NCBI RefSeq assembly: GCF_022749515.1
Contig: NZ_CP094242.1
Coordinates: forward strand, 806,001-870,000
DNA: 64,000 bases
Source: Morococcus cerebrosus
GTDB lineage: Bacteria; Pseudomonadota; Gammaproteobacteria; Burkholderiales; Neisseriaceae
Reading direction: 5' to 3'
Below, one piece after another: positions 18,787-28,445 of this stretch (the stretch's first letter is position 1; each line of letters begins with the position of its first letter). The position numbers and the translations under genes were made by a program. The notes under the pieces were generated by a model. That model saw only the letters and a program-made list of their open reading frames with translations, was not told the DNA's origin and ran no database searches.

Positions 18787-18943
18787 TATAGTGGATTAAC
18801 TTTAAACCGGTACGGCGTTGCCTCGCCTTAGCTCAAAGAGAACGATTCTCTAAGGTGCTGAAGCACCAAGTGAATCGGTTCCGTACTATCTGTACTGTCT
18901 GCGGCTTCGTCGCCTTGTCCTGATTTAAATTTAATCCACTATA
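18787..18943. repeat. Correia repeat enclosed element, long form (157 bp)
   Basis: The element starts TATAGTGGATTAAC, contains GGTACGGCGTTGCCTCGCC and the central AACGATTCTCTAAGGTGC block, and ends TTAATCCACTATA. At the right end TTGTCC (18915-18920) and TATAAT (18940-18945) form a promoter-like pair with a 19-bp gap, pointing right towards the 3' end of the pirin gene. Confidence 0.95.
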
Positions 18944-19020
18944 ATGAAACGCGTGATATCCGTTTTCAGCATGAGAAGCCTGTCTGTGAGATACAGCCTA
19001 TTTTGTTTCGGCGCAGATGC

Positions 19021-19893
19021 TCAATCGATGCTGCCGAATTTGCCGCTTTTGAAATCGCTGATGGCTTGGCGGATTTCTTCGGCGGTGTTCATCACAAACG
19101 GGCCATAGCCGACGATGGGTTCGTCAATCGGGACGCCGGAGAGCAAAAGGATTTTGACTTCTTCGCTGCCGGCTTCTATGTGTACGTTGCCGCCGCTTTT
19201 CTCAAAACCGACCAATTGTTCTGCGCCTGCTTGCTCTTTGCCGTTTAGGGTAACGTTGCCCCGCAGGACGACCATAGACAGGTTGTGGGTTTCGGGTATT
19301 TCCAATACGGCTTTTTTACCGGCATTCAAAACGATGTCCCAGACGTTCATTTCGGTGAAGGTGTCGGCTGCGCCTTTTACGCCTTTATATTCTCCTGCAA
19401 TCAGCCGCAGGCAGCCTGCCTCGTCAGGGAACTCAACCACGGGGATACCGGTTTTGGCGAGATGCTGATAGCGCGGCGGCGTGTTTTTGTCTTTGGCGGG
19501 CAGGTTGACCCAAAGTTGGACCATTTCAAACAGTCCGCCTTGTTTGCTGAAGTTTTCGGAGTGGAATTCTTCATGGATGATGCCCGAACCTGCGGTCATC
19601 CATTGCACGTCGCCTTCGTAAATGATGCCGCCCCCGCCGCTGGAGTCGCGGTGTGCCACTTCGCCGTGGTAGGCGATGGTAACGGTTTCAAAGCCTTTGT
19701 GCGGGTGTTGCCCGACACCGCGCGGGCTGCGGGCTTCGTTGGGGGAGAATTCATAGGGTGCGGCGTAGTCGAGCATCAGGAAAGGGTTGGTGCCGCGGTC
19801 GTCGCCCATGTGGGAGAACAAGGGTTGGACGAGGAATCCGTCGCCGACCCAGTGTTGGCTGATTGCACGGTAGATTTGTTTGACGTTGCGCAT
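19021..19893 (-). CDS. Pirin family protein
   Basis: This 290-aa bicupin protein has the pirin motifs [29 protein letters not shown] (metal-binding H residues) and [15 protein letters not shown] (third H and E). Bacterial pirins include quercetinase-like enzymes and oxidative-stress proteins, and the activity here is unknown. The in-frame extension to 20028 is rejected because [10 protein letters not shown] at 19893 is the family start and the extension covers a promoter region and an uptake sequence. It is divergent from an HxlR-type regulator. Confidence 0.9.
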   Translation of the reverse strand: MRNVKQIYRAISQHWVGDGFLVQPLFSHMGDDRGTNPFLMLDYAAPYEFSPNEARSPRGVGQHPHKGFETVTIAYHGEVAHRDSSGGGGIIYEGDVQWMTAGSGIIHEEFHSENFSKQGGLFEMVQLWVNLPAKDKNTPPRYQHLAKTGIPVVEFPDEAGCLRLIAGEYKGVKGAADTFTEMNVWDIVLNAGKKAVLEIPETHNLSMVVLRGNVTLNGKEQAGAEQLVGFEKSGGNVHIEAGSEEVKILLLSGVPIDEPIVGYGPFVMNTAEEIRQAISDFKSGKFGSID

Positions 19894-20000
19894 GATGAGG
19901 TTCCTTCTTGTGGGCTCATCTGAAACCTTTTCAGACGACCTTTGTGTAATGAAATTAATAATGTCGTGGTTGCCATACTTTGTTGCATGTATTATATGGG

Positions 20001-20022
20001 GTACAAACTTATTCACAAGTAC
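20001..20022. promoter_or_regulatory. Possible HxlR operator between pirin and hxlR
   Basis: Two GTAC half sites (20001-20004 and 20019-20022) are 14 bp apart in TACAAACTTATTCACAAGTA. HxlR-family regulators such as QorR/HypR-type proteins often bind GTAC-containing dyads in divergent promoters. This is inferred from position and pattern only. Confidence 0.35.
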
Positions 20023-20056
20023 GCACAATTTTTATACTGTCATTCGGAGGTCAATA

Positions 20057-20413
20057 ATGGCGGAAACAGAACCGGCACACGGCGCCTGCTGTCCGGTCGT
20101 TAATACTTTAGATATTATCGGCGGCAAGTGGAAAGTGTTGATTTTATATTATTTATACGGGGAAACCCGACGATTCAACGAGTTGCAGCGTCTGTTGGCA
20201 GGTGTTACCCAGCGGATGTTGACGTTGCAGCTGCGCGAGTTGGAGCACGACGGTATTGTCCATCGCGAAGTGTATCCACAGGTGCCACCGAAGGTGGAGT
20301 ATTCGCTGACCGCGTTCGGACGGACATTGATGCCCGTCATCGAGGCGATGCACCGCTGGGGCGAGCAATATGCCGCAGAATGCGTGAAACACAGAAAGCA
20401 GCCGCAAGAGTAA
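20057..20413 (+). CDS. HxlR/DUF24-family transcriptional regulator
   Basis: This 118-aa winged-helix protein has the signature [23 protein letters not shown] with [26 protein letters not shown]11 and C12 precede the first helix, in the position of the redox-sensing cysteine of many HxlR regulators, so oxidant or electrophile sensing is plausible. CATTCGGAGGTCAATA gives the start. The divergent pirin gene is the obvious target. Confidence 0.9.
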   Translation: MAETEPAHGACCPVVNTLDIIGGKWKVLILYYLYGETRRFNELQRLLAGVTQRMLTLQLRELEHDGIVHREVYPQVPPKVEYSLTAFGRTLMPVIEAMHRWGEQYAAECVKHRKQPQE

Positions 20414-20538
20414 GCAGCTTTCAGACGACCTTTAGTCCGTTCGAGCAGGATAAGGTCGCCTGAAAGGGGCATATATCATGCCGTTCTTTTGTTTTATAAT
20501 GACAACAGCCGATGTAAATAAAGTAATCAGGGATGAAT

Positions 20539-21024
20539 ATGAAAAAAACAGTTATTGCATTGCTTCTTGCCGTATGTGCAGGTACTGCGGGGGCGGCGGA
20601 TACTTATGGCTACTTGGTCATGTGGCAGAATCCTGCGGATGGCGGCAGTGCCGTACAGCTTAAAACAACCAAAGAAAATGCTTCGCAACTGGAAGCAAAT
20701 GCCGAATTGGAGGCTTTCTGCCGCGCACAAGATACACTTTCGGGCGTGCAGCAGGGGCAGGCGACAGGGTGTAAGTCGGTTATTCCGCTTCACAATACCT
20801 GTATTGCGCTCGCTTATCCGAAAGCGCAAGGCGGCCTCACGGCGGAAAATGTGGTCGCTATTACTTCTCCGCGTTTTAAAAGCGTCCATCAGACTGCGTT
20901 GAACCAATGTATTAAAAAATATGGGACGCAAGGTCAATGTGGTTTGGAAATTGCGTATTGTACGTCCGCTGATTTGTATGGCGGTCAGGTCAGGGCGTTT
21001 TGGAACCGCTTGAAATCGTTGTAA
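20539..21024 (+). CDS. DUF4189-like exported protein
   Basis: This 161-aa protein has a signal peptide MKKTVIALLLAVCAGTAGAA. The mature part has six cysteines (FCRA, GCKS, TCIA, QCIK, QCGL, YCTS), suggesting three disulfides in a small periplasmic or secreted fold. The pattern CIALAYPKAQGG...A fits DUF4189. An ATG two codons upstream is possible, but AGGGA spacing favours 20539. Confidence 0.75.
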   Translation: MKKTVIALLLAVCAGTAGAADTYGYLVMWQNPADGGSAVQLKTTKENASQLEANAELEAFCRAQDTLSGVQQGQATGCKSVIPLHNTCIALAYPKAQGGLTAENVVAITSPRFKSVHQTALNQCIKKYGTQGQCGLEIAYCTSADLYGGQVRAFWNRLKSL

Positions 21025-21063
21025 GTCATTGAGTTAATTTTTATGGTATAGCCGTTTAAAACA

Positions 21064-21120
21064 AAAAAAGGTCGTCTGAAAATAGGATTCTGTTATTTCG
21101 ATTTTTCAGACGGCCTTTTT
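21064..21120. terminator. Uptake-sequence terminator, DUF4189 gene / ppiA
   Basis: AAAAAGGTCGTCTGAAAAT pairs with ATTTTTCAGACGGCCTTTTT between convergent genes. Confidence 0.88.
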
Positions 21121-21137
21121 ATTTGGATTCGCGATAT

Positions 21138-21704
21138 TTATTGAGTGACGGTTATACGTTTGATAATAATGGGTTTGATTGGGACGTTTTGATGGAAGCC
21201 GCGTGTTTCAGTCGGCGTTTTGCTGATTTGGCGTACGACATCCATGCCCGAGGTTACTTTGCCGAAAACGGCATAGCCGTAGCCTTGCGGGGTTTTGTTT
21301 TTGAAGTTGAGGAATGTATTGTCGGCAGTGTTGATGAAGAACTGGCTGGTGGCGGAATTAGGATCGCCGGTACGCGCCATGGCGATGGTGCCGACAGTGT
21401 TTTTTAAGCCGTTGTCCGCTTCGTTGATGACGGCTTTATCTGTGGCTTTTTGGGCAAGGTCCGGGGTAAAGCCGCCTCCTTGAATCATAAAGCCGTCGAT
21501 AACGCGGTGGAAGACGGTGTTGTCGTAAAAGCCTTTGCGGGCGTAGCTGACGAAGTTGGCGACGGTTTTGGGTGCTTTGGTTTCGTCGAGCGACAGGCTG
21601 ATGTTGCCCATATTGGTTTCGATGACGGCGAGTGTCTCGGCTTGGGCGTTGAAGGCTGCGGCAAGGGCAAGGGCGGCGAAAGTGAGTTTGAGGGTTTTGT
21701 TCAT
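21138..21704 (-). CDS. ppiA: Periplasmic peptidyl-prolyl cis-trans isomerase
   Basis: This 188-aa cyclophilin has the signal peptide MNKTLKLTFAALALAAAFNAQA, followed by ETNMGNISLSLDETKAPKTVANF. Active-site segments are [16 protein letters not shown] (catalytic R), AMARTGDPNSATSQFFIN and a late GYAVFGKV. It folds exported proteins. A cytoplasmic paralogue without signal (ppiB) lies at 42261-42770. Confidence 0.95.
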   Translation of the reverse strand: MNKTLKLTFAALALAAAFNAQAETLAVIETNMGNISLSLDETKAPKTVANFVSYARKGFYDNTVFHRVIDGFMIQGGGFTPDLAQKATDKAVINEADNGLKNTVGTIAMARTGDPNSATSQFFINTADNTFLNFKNKTPQGYGYAVFGKVTSGMDVVRQISKTPTETRGFHQNVPIKPIIIKRITVTQ

Positions 21705-21788
21705 TGGAGTGTTTCTCGTAGTGTGAAAATCAAACGTTATTATCGCGGATTTTATGTGAAATCTCTAAAAGGCGTTGTGAAATATTTT

Positions 21789-21836
21789 AAGGTCGTCTGA
21801 AAACGGATACAGTAAACTTCGTTTTCGGACGACCTT
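21789..21836. terminator. Uptake-sequence hairpin upstream of ppiA / after yceI
   Basis: AAGGTCGTCTGAAAACG pairs with CGTTTTCGGACGACCTT. The right arm has one changed base (CGGACGACC), so only the left arm is an intact uptake sequence. Confidence 0.8.
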
Positions 21837-21853
21837 ATGTGTTGCGCAGTGGC

Positions 21854-22417
21854 TTATTGTTTGGCGGCTTCGATTTGGATGTCGATGCGGACGTTTTTGG
21901 TCATGCCTGCATCAACCAGATAGTCCACGCCCCATTTGGTGCGGTCGATGGTGGTGCTGAAGTCGCCGCCGCAAACTTCGGTTTTCGCCATCGGGCTTTG
22001 GTAGCAGTTGAATTTTTCGGCTTTGAGTTTTACGGGGGCGGTTTTGCCGTGCATGGTCAGGTTGCCGTCAACGGAGAGCAGTTTTTTGCCGTTGAAGTTG
22101 AATTTGGTGGAAACGAAGCGGATGTTCGGGTATTTGGCGGCGTCGAAGATGTCGGCGGATTTCAGATGGTCGGTAAAGTGTTGCGAACCGCTTTGCAGGT
22201 TGGCAACGGGAATGGTAATGTCGATTTTGCCGGTGCGTTTGGCTTGGTCGAAATCGACGGAACCGGTCAGACCGTAGAAACCGCCGACGTTGGTGCTGGT
22301 GTTGAAGTGGTCGATGGCGAAACGGGCGTTGGCGTGGTATTCGTCCACTTTGTAGGTGGCGGCCGAGGCTGTACCGATGGCTGCTGCTGCGAGTGCGGCG
22401 AAGATGATTTTTTTCAT
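21854..22417 (-). CDS. YceI-family periplasmic protein
   Basis: This 187-aa protein has the signal MKKIIFAALAAAAIGTASAA and a lipocalin-like YceI domain: YKVDEYHANARFAIDHF, GLTGSVDFDQAKRTGKIDITI, HLKSADIFDAAKYPNI. YceI proteins bind long isoprenoid-type lipids. The function in Neisseria is not known. CACAAAGGACAAGAATC precedes the start. Confidence 0.93.
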   Translation of the reverse strand: MKKIIFAALAAAAIGTASAATYKVDEYHANARFAIDHFNTSTNVGGFYGLTGSVDFDQAKRTGKIDITIPVANLQSGSQHFTDHLKSADIFDAAKYPNIRFVSTKFNFNGKKLLSVDGNLTMHGKTAPVKLKAEKFNCYQSPMAKTEVCGGDFSTTIDRTKWGVDYLVDAGMTKNVRIDIQIEAAKQ

Positions 22418-22520
22418 GATTCTTGTCCTTTGTGTGAGGTTGTAAAGACGTTTATCTTAACATAGGAAAGGATGAGAATCATTTCTTAACGGTGAACGGT
22501 AGGTTTACTTATGTTTGATA

Positions 22521-22564
22521 AAAAGGTCGTCTGAAACCGATATTTCGGTTTTCAGGCGACCTTT
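22521..22564. terminator. Uptake-sequence terminator after ftsK
   Basis: AAAAAGGTCGTCTGAAACCG and CGGTTTTCAGGCGACCTTT form a stem just past the ftsK stop at 22579. Confidence 0.85.
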
Positions 22565-22578
22565 GGTAATTACAAGGA

Positions 22579-25026
22579 TTACAACTGGTCTTTTTGCGCC
22601 AAAATCCTGCGGCTGCCGTTGATGTCTGCGGGGGAAACGACACCGGCGTTTTCAAGCGCTTCCATCAGGTTGGCGGCACGGTTGTAGCCGATGCGCAACT
22701 GGCGTTGCAGGGAGGAGATGGAAGTTTTTTTGCTTTCCAAAATGTAGGCGACGGCTTGGTCGAACAGTTCATCGCTGCCCGCATTCGGATTGACGATGTT
22801 GGTGGTTTCCAGCGCGGCTTCACCGCTGAGCAAACCTTCGACATAGTCGGCGGGGGCTTGCGATTTGACGTAGTTGACGACTTGATGTACTTCGTCGTCT
22901 GAAACAAACGCGCCTTGCAGGCGGGTCGGCTCGGCGCTGCCCGGTTGCAGGAACAGGGAGTCGCCGTATTTCAGCAATTCGTCTGCGCCCATTTGGTCGA
23001 GGATGGTACGGCTGTCGATTTTGCTTTGCACGGTAAACGCCATGCGCGTCGGGATATTCGCTTTAATCAAGCCAGTGACGACATCGACGCTCGGTCGTTG
23101 GGTCGCGACAATCATATGGATACCGGCGGCGCGCGCTTTTTGGGCGAGGCGGGCGATTTGTTGCTCGACGGCTTTGCGTTCGGTCATCATCAGGTCTGCC
23201 AACTCGTCGATAACGACCACAATCATCGGCAGTTTTTCCAGCGGCTCGGGATCGTCCGGATTCAGGCTGAACGGGTTGGGCATGGGTTTGCCCGATGCTT
23301 TGGCGGCTTCGACTTTTTGGTTGAAGCCTTCCAAGTTGCGCACGCCGGCGTGGGAAAGCAGGCGGTAGCGTTTTTCCATTTCGGCGACACACCAGTTCAA
23401 CGCCTGCCCCGCTTCACGCATATCAGTAACGACCGGGCAGAGCAGGTGCGGAATGCCGTCGTAAATGCTCAATTCGAGCATTTTCGGGTCAATCATGATG
23501 AAGCGGACTTCGTCGGGCGTGGCTTTGAAAAGCATGGACATAATCATGCCGTTCACACCGACGGATTTGCCCGAACCGGTCATACCGGCAACCAAAAGGT
23601 GCGGCATTTTTGCCAAATCGCCGACCACGGGCGTACCGGAAATGTCTTTACCCAAAGCGACGGTCAGCTTGGATTTGGCTTCAGTAAACACGGGCGAAGA
23701 CAAGATTTCGCTCAACATCACGTCTTGGCGTTTTTCATTGGGCAACTCGATGCCCATGGTGTTTTTGCCCGCGATGGTTTCCACGATGCGCACGGCTTGC
23801 AGCGACATGGAACGCGCCAAATCTTTAGACAAAGCAACGATTTGGCTGCCTTTTATGCCTTGCGCGGGTTCGATTTCATAACGCGTAATCACAGGGCCTG
23901 AAGTGGCGGACACGACTTGCACGCCGATGCCGAACTCAGCCAGCTTGGACTCAATCAGCTCGGCAGTGCGCTCCAATTCGGCGGGATTGATGCTGACGGG
24001 TTCGCCATTGGGCAGGCGCAGCAGGCTCATGCTGGGTTTGTGGTATTCGCCTGTCTGTTGCGGCTCGTTGTCTTCAAACAAAGAAGCCTGAATTTTGGGC
24101 GGCGGCGCAACGGAGACTGCGACGGATTTGCGGTTGCTGGTGCTGCCTGCAAGCGGAGTAACGGGCGTGGCGGTGATGTTTTTGGCTTCTTTCACCATGC
24201 GGCGTGTATTTTCCGTTTCCAAGGCTTCGGCGGTCGAGCCGTCATCCTTGCGTCTGCCCAACGCCTTTTTCAGACGACCCCAAATGCCTGAAAACAGGCT
24301 TTCGGTATTGCGTCCTGTTTTTGCCATGAACTCCAGCCAAGACACTTGCGCCAGCAAGGAAACGGAAAGCAGCAGCATGACGCACATAATCAGCAGGCTG
24401 CCGGATTTGCCCAGCAGCCAAGCCAAGCCCGAACCTGCCAAAGCGCCGACCAAACCGCCCGCACCGACAGGCAGGGTTTCGTCCAAAGTATTTTGAAGGG
24501 TGAAATATTCGAGAATCGGGCTGCACACCAAAAGCAGGAACAAAGCCAGCGCGGCAACGCCGTGATTGTACGATTTGTAGTTTTCGCGCTTTTGCAGCGG
24601 GCGGAAATTTTTATAGAGGAAAACGCACGAAGCGGCGATCCACCACCAAAACGACAGACCAAAAAGATAATAGCCGACATCGGAAACATACGCGCCAAAC
24701 AGCCCGCCGAAGTTGGCGATATCGTCCGATTTCGGCACGCTGCGCGACCATGCGGGGTCGGTCATTTTGAAGCTGGCGAGGGAAATGGCAATGAAGACCG
24801 TCACCATCAGCCCGAAGAGCCACAGCGCGTCGTTAATCAAATTGACGACATGCTCTGGGCGCGCTTTTTTTTCTTCATTTTTTTGCAGCGCTTTGGCAGC
24901 CTTCAAACGCTCGGAAACCTTGTTCGGCTCTGTCTGCGCCTTCGTTTGGCTTTGACGGCGCGTGCTCGGTTTGGCGTTTGTTTTGGCTTTCGGTTTTGAT
25001 GCGGTTTTAGAGGATTTTGCGGTCAT
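22579..25026 (-). CDS. ftsK: DNA translocase FtsK
   Basis: FtsK pumps chromosome ends at the septum and activates XerCD at dif. The 815-aa protein has a basic N-terminus, four membrane segments (about residues 65-85, 110-135, 155-175 and 190-225), a short linker, then the motor with Walker A GMTGSGKSV, Walker B MIVVVIDELADLM and RLAQKARAAGIHMIVATQRPS. The C-terminal gamma domain (SSLQRQLRIGYNRAANLMEALE) reads KOPS-type sites. The linker is far shorter than in E. coli, usual for Neisseria. ATG 25026 is chosen over TTG 25116, which abuts a -10 box. Confidence 0.95.
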   Translation of the reverse strand: MTAKSSKTASKPKAKTNAKPSTRRQSQTKAQTEPNKVSERLKAAKALQKNEEKKARPEHVVNLINDALWLFGLMVTVFIAISLASFKMTDPAWSRSVPKSDDIANFGGLFGAYVSDVGYYLFGLSFWWWIAASCVFLYKNFRPLQKRENYKSYNHGVAALALFLLLVCSPILEYFTLQNTLDETLPVGAGGLVGALAGSGLAWLLGKSGSLLIMCVMLLLSVSLLAQVSWLEFMAKTGRNTESLFSGIWGRLKKALGRRKDDGSTAEALETENTRRMVKEAKNITATPVTPLAGSTSNRKSVAVSVAPPPKIQASLFEDNEPQQTGEYHKPSMSLLRLPNGEPVSINPAELERTAELIESKLAEFGIGVQVVSATSGPVITRYEIEPAQGIKGSQIVALSKDLARSMSLQAVRIVETIAGKNTMGIELPNEKRQDVMLSEILSSPVFTEAKSKLTVALGKDISGTPVVGDLAKMPHLLVAGMTGSGKSVGVNGMIMSMLFKATPDEVRFIMIDPKMLELSIYDGIPHLLCPVVTDMREAGQALNWCVAEMEKRYRLLSHAGVRNLEGFNQKVEAAKASGKPMPNPFSLNPDDPEPLEKLPMIVVVIDELADLMMTERKAVEQQIARLAQKARAAGIHMIVATQRPSVDVVTGLIKANIPTRMAFTVQSKIDSRTILDQMGADELLKYGDSLFLQPGSAEPTRLQGAFVSDDEVHQVVNYVKSQAPADYVEGLLSGEAALETTNIVNPNAGSDELFDQAVAYILESKKTSISSLQRQLRIGYNRAANLMEALENAGVVSPADINGSRRILAQKDQL

Positions 25027-25116
25027 GGATGGATTTTTGGTATTCGGTACAGGTCGTCTGAAAAGGGAAAACCGACGGGGAATCAATCCGTCGGGTGTAA
25101 TGTGTGTTGGGTTCAA

Positions 25117-25122
25117 ATTATA
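25117..25122 (-). promoter_or_regulatory. -10 box of the ftsK promoter
   Basis: TATAAT on the minus strand lies about 90 bp upstream of the ftsK ATG. A TTTAT-like -35 is weak at about 17-18 bp spacing. Its position rules out translation starting at 25116. Confidence 0.5.
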
Positions 25123-25146
25123 CCGTATTTACCGTTTCTGATAAAA

Positions 25147-25181
25147 CAAGGTCGTCTGAAAAAGGTTTTCAGACGACCTTG
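25147..25181. terminator. Uptake-sequence terminator after the NSS transporter
   Basis: CAAGGTCGTCTGAAAA and TTTTCAGACGACCTTG form an almost perfect hairpin 17 bp after the transporter stop. Confidence 0.88.
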
Positions 25182-25197
25182 TTGTCCTAATTAGACT

Positions 25198-26562
25198 TTA
25201 GAACAGGTTGCTGACAAAAATCAGCAAAATCACCAACGGCACAAGGTATTTCACATAAGCAAACCAAATATTGACCGTCGTATGGTTGCCTTTATAAAGC
25301 AATTCGTCCTTCGCTTCGTCCTTCATCACAAAACCGACAAACAACGCGGAGCCGAGCGCGGTCAGCATAAATAAGATGTTGCCGCTGATATAGTCAAAGG
25401 CATCGAAAATATTTTTGCCAAACACGGAAACGTCTTTCCACGGGCCATAGCTCAGAATGGACGGGATGTTGCCGAAAATGAAGATGGCAGCCAATACAAT
25501 CGTAATCGCGGCTGTACGGCGGATTTTGGTTTTTTCCTGAATCGTTGTAATCAACACTTCATAAATGGTCAGTGAAGTTGTCAGCGCGGCAATCAGGAGC
25601 AGCGAGAAGAAAATCACGGCGAATACAGGTCCTGCCCACATATTCGAGAACACAATCGGCAAACTTTGGAACACCAAAGTCGGACCGGAATTAGGGGCAA
25701 CGCCGAAGCTGAAGAGCGACGGGAAAATCATAAAGCCCGCCAGTACGGCGATGATGGTATTGGTAATTGCCGTGATAACTGCGGTTTGAACCAGATTTTC
25801 GTTTTTATCCAGATAGCTGGACAAGGTAATCATCACGCCGAAACCCAAGCTCAGGGCGAAAAATACTTGCCCCAAAACGAAGACGAACAGTTCGGCGGTA
25901 ATCTTGCTGAAGTCAGGCTTAAGATAGAAAGTAATCCCTTCCATCGCGCCCGGCAGGGTAACGTTGCGCACGACCATGGCAATCAGGAACAAAAACAGTA
26001 GCGGCATCAGGTATTTCGCCGCTTTTTCAATGCCGCCGATGACGCCTTTGACCAAAATCCATTGGTTCACCGCCACAAACAGCAGCGTATAAAACGCAAT
26101 TTCCCAAGGGCTGTTTTCGATATGTTCAGTGAAAAAGTTTTTCGTTATTTCGCCGCTGACAGGGCTGGAAATATTCAGATTTCCACCAATAATATTAACG
26201 ATATAGCTGATCACCCAGCCGCCGAGCACCATGTAATACGCCATGATGCCAAACGCACCAATCAAGCCCATCCAGCCGACCAGTTTCCAAATTTTGGCGA
26301 CAGGTTTGCCGTTCATCGAGCCGCCGAACGCATCCAGCGCGTTCACACCTTTGCGCCGTCCGATGACGTTTTCCACCAAAATCATCGGAATACCGATAAC
26401 AAACATGGCGATACAGAATAAAAACACATACGCGCCGCCGCCGTTTTCACCGACCAAATACGGGAAACGCCACGTCGCGCCGAAACCGACAGTCGCGCCG
26501 GCAACGGTAAGGATATAAGTCAAACGGTTGGACCAAGTTTGACGGGGTTGGTTGGAAGACAT
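25198..26562 (-). CDS. Sodium-dependent NSS-family transporter
   Basis: This 454-aa inner-membrane protein has about 11-12 hydrophobic segments. The N-terminal NRLTYILTVAGATVGFGATWRFPYLVGENGGGAY is the Na-binding TM1 signature of the neurotransmitter:sodium symporter family (LeuT/TnaT/MhsT type). The substrate is probably an amino acid, which one is not predictable. No clear ribosome site is seen. Its 3' end converges with nothing and is followed by ftsK on the same strand. Confidence 0.9.
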   Translation of the reverse strand: MSSNQPRQTWSNRLTYILTVAGATVGFGATWRFPYLVGENGGGAYVFLFCIAMFVIGIPMILVENVIGRRKGVNALDAFGGSMNGKPVAKIWKLVGWMGLIGAFGIMAYYMVLGGWVISYIVNIIGGNLNISSPVSGEITKNFFTEHIENSPWEIAFYTLLFVAVNQWILVKGVIGGIEKAAKYLMPLLFLFLIAMVVRNVTLPGAMEGITFYLKPDFSKITAELFVFVLGQVFFALSLGFGVMITLSSYLDKNENLVQTAVITAITNTIIAVLAGFMIFPSLFSFGVAPNSGPTLVFQSLPIVFSNMWAGPVFAVIFFSLLLIAALTTSLTIYEVLITTIQEKTKIRRTAAITIVLAAIFIFGNIPSILSYGPWKDVSVFGKNIFDAFDYISGNILFMLTALGSALFVGFVMKDEAKDELLYKGNHTTVNIWFAYVKYLVPLVILLIFVSNLF

Positions 26563-26847
26563 AAAACACCATCTGCCTTATTGAGAAAACTTGAAATTAT
26601 ACGCGAACGGATTAACGGTTCTTAACTGAATATCAAAAAGCAGTATGGTGAAAATATCTAGGAATTTTGCATTTTTCAGGGGAAAACCATAAAGACAAAG
26701 GTCGTCTGAAAACAAAACAGGGGATATAGCTGGATACACTAGAAAACCATTGTCATTTTCCACCCTATTAAAATGTCAGGAACCATACTTAAAACCACGA
26801 TATGAAAAAACCTGCTTTGATCATGAAATCAAAGCAGGTTTTATATT

Positions 26848-26924
<77 letters not shown>

Positions 26925-27193
26925 AATGAGCAGGCATTATAGAGGAATTTTCGGAGGGATGCACGGATTTTGTCGGTGAAGTCGCCAGGATTCGGATAAA
27001 CATTTGGATAATAAACATCTTATCGATATATCTATCGGCTTGGGTTTGAAAAGGTGGGAAATACTTACCGTTTTTCACATTTTCCTTGCTTGAAAGCAGG
27101 GATTTTATCTTTATGTTAGTATCCGCTATGGCTTCGAATATAAATACGGATTGGTCAGAATCGCTTCGGCTTAGAGATTAAGGAACAGTAATT

Positions 27194-27667
27194 ATGCAAT
27201 TTTTCGGTATCGGTTTTTTGGTTTTGATTTTTTTGGAAATCATGTCGATTGTCTGGGTTGCCGACTGGCTTGGCGGCAGCGTGGCGTTGCTGTTGATGGT
27301 CATCAGTTTCGTGTCCGGTGTATTTATGCTGCGCAATACGGGTCTGTCCGGCATTTTACTGGCAGGGGCGACGATACGGAGCGGAGGAAAGGTTTCGCTT
27401 TATCAAATGCTGTGGCCGATACGTTATGCTGTGGCAGCGGTGTGCCTGATGAGTCCGGGCTTTATTTCGACGGGATTGGCATTATTGCTGTTGTTGCCGT
27501 TTAAAGGCCGTCCGGTCATGCAAGCGGAGGTGGATGGGAATATGTTCGGGCAACGGCCGTTTTCAACTAAAGCACAAGATGATGATGTGATTGAGGGCGA
27601 ATATACGGTAACGGGTGAAGATTCGGATACGAAGCAGCAGGCTTACATCGAACATAAAAAAGATTGA
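27194..27667 (+). CDS. fxsA: FxsA family membrane protein
   Basis: This 157-aa protein has hydrophobic segments at about 3-24, 29-48, 75-105 and the FxsA pattern LLLMVISFVSGVFMLRNTG and MSPGFISTGLALLLLLPF, then a charged cytoplasmic tail. In E. coli FxsA overproduction relieves exclusion of phage T7 by plasmid F. The normal role is unknown. TTAAGGAACAGTAATT precedes the ATG. Confidence 0.9.
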   Translation: MQFFGIGFLVLIFLEIMSIVWVADWLGGSVALLLMVISFVSGVFMLRNTGLSGILLAGATIRSGGKVSLYQMLWPIRYAVAAVCLMSPGFISTGLALLLLLPFKGRPVMQAEVDGNMFGQRPFSTKAQDDDVIEGEYTVTGEDSDTKQQAYIEHKKD

Positions 27668-27705
27668 GATACGGAATCTGTCAGCCGGAATGGTTGGCTT
27701 GAAAT

Positions 27706-27742
27706 AAAAAGGTCGTCTGAAAATATTTTCAGACGACCTTTT
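27706..27742. terminator. Uptake-sequence terminator, fxsA / lipoprotein
   Basis: AAAAAGGTCGTCTGAAAAT and ATTTTCAGACGACCTTTTG pair between convergent genes. Confidence 0.9.
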
Positions 27743-27757
27743 GTCATTGTTGCCGAA

Positions 27758-28318
27758 TTAACGGCGACGACCGAATCCGCGACCCATCGGGCGGCGGTAG
27801 TTGGAAGGTTGTTGGGTGGTTTGACGGTAGCGGGGTTGTTGTTGAGCCTGCTGCGCGGGGATGCTGCGGGTATTCAGTTGCTGGCTGGTACGGCCGTTTG
27901 GACGGGCAGTTTGGTAGTAATGGGAACGTGCGCGCTGCGCAATCGGGCTGTTTTGATTGTTCGCACGAGTGAATTTGTTTGCCAGCGCGTTACCGATAAA
28001 CGCGCCTGCGGCTGTACCGATCAGGCTTTGAAGCAGCCAGCTTCCTGTGGATTGGTCGTAAATATATTGTTGTCCGTCTTTGCCGGTAACGGGTTGACCG
28101 TTGTTGCCGTTAGCTTGCGCTTCGACAGGGATGGTGTCTTGTACGGCTTCGGGAGTGAGTTGGTAAACGGTATTGTCCTGCTGGCCGTTTTGCTGTGCCA
28201 ATTGTTGTTGCAGGGCTTCGATTTGTTTTTGCTGCTGTTCAAGCTGTGCTTGCGTATTGTCTTTGCAGGCGGCAAGGGCGAAAGCGGAGAGCGCGGCTAA
28301 GGCGATAATTTTTTTCAT
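27758..28318 (-). CDS. Putative lipoprotein with coiled coil and glycine zipper
   Basis: This 186-aa protein has a lipobox LAAC (Cys at 18), then a Q-rich coiled coil (QLEQQQKQIEALQQQLAQQ) and a glycine-zipper stretch SLIGTAAGAFIGNALANKF. The C-terminus is Q/R-rich, ending RRPMGRGFGRRR. It looks like an outer-membrane or periplasmic structural lipoprotein. I do not know the function. Confidence 0.8.
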   Translation of the reverse strand: MKKIIALAALSAFALAACKDNTQAQLEQQQKQIEALQQQLAQQNGQQDNTVYQLTPEAVQDTIPVEAQANGNNGQPVTGKDGQQYIYDQSTGSWLLQSLIGTAAGAFIGNALANKFTRANNQNSPIAQRARSHYYQTARPNGRTSQQLNTRSIPAQQAQQQPRYRQTTQQPSNYRRPMGRGFGRRR

Positions 28319-28445
28319 TGTTGTGTGTTTCCTTGGTCGGTTGTCATTAACGTCGTCTTATGTTAGTCGGCGGCGTGGTTCTAAGCGCGTGGCCTGCCTG
28401 CCATATGGTGTGTTTTGGGGATTTATCAAGCAAGGTTGCTCTTTT

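Noticed and set aside
19894..20028. 45-residue extension of the pirin protein
   Set aside because: The stretch is the divergent promoter region with a degenerate uptake sequence; no pirin begins with such an extension.
25027..25116. TTG start of ftsK at 25116
   Set aside because: A TATAAT -10 box lies immediately upstream, leaving no leader or ribosome site.
26578..26763. Minus-strand 61-codon frame between the NSS transporter and tRNA-Pro
   Set aside because: It runs through an uptake sequence (LFSDDL), lacks a ribosome site and has no family resemblance.
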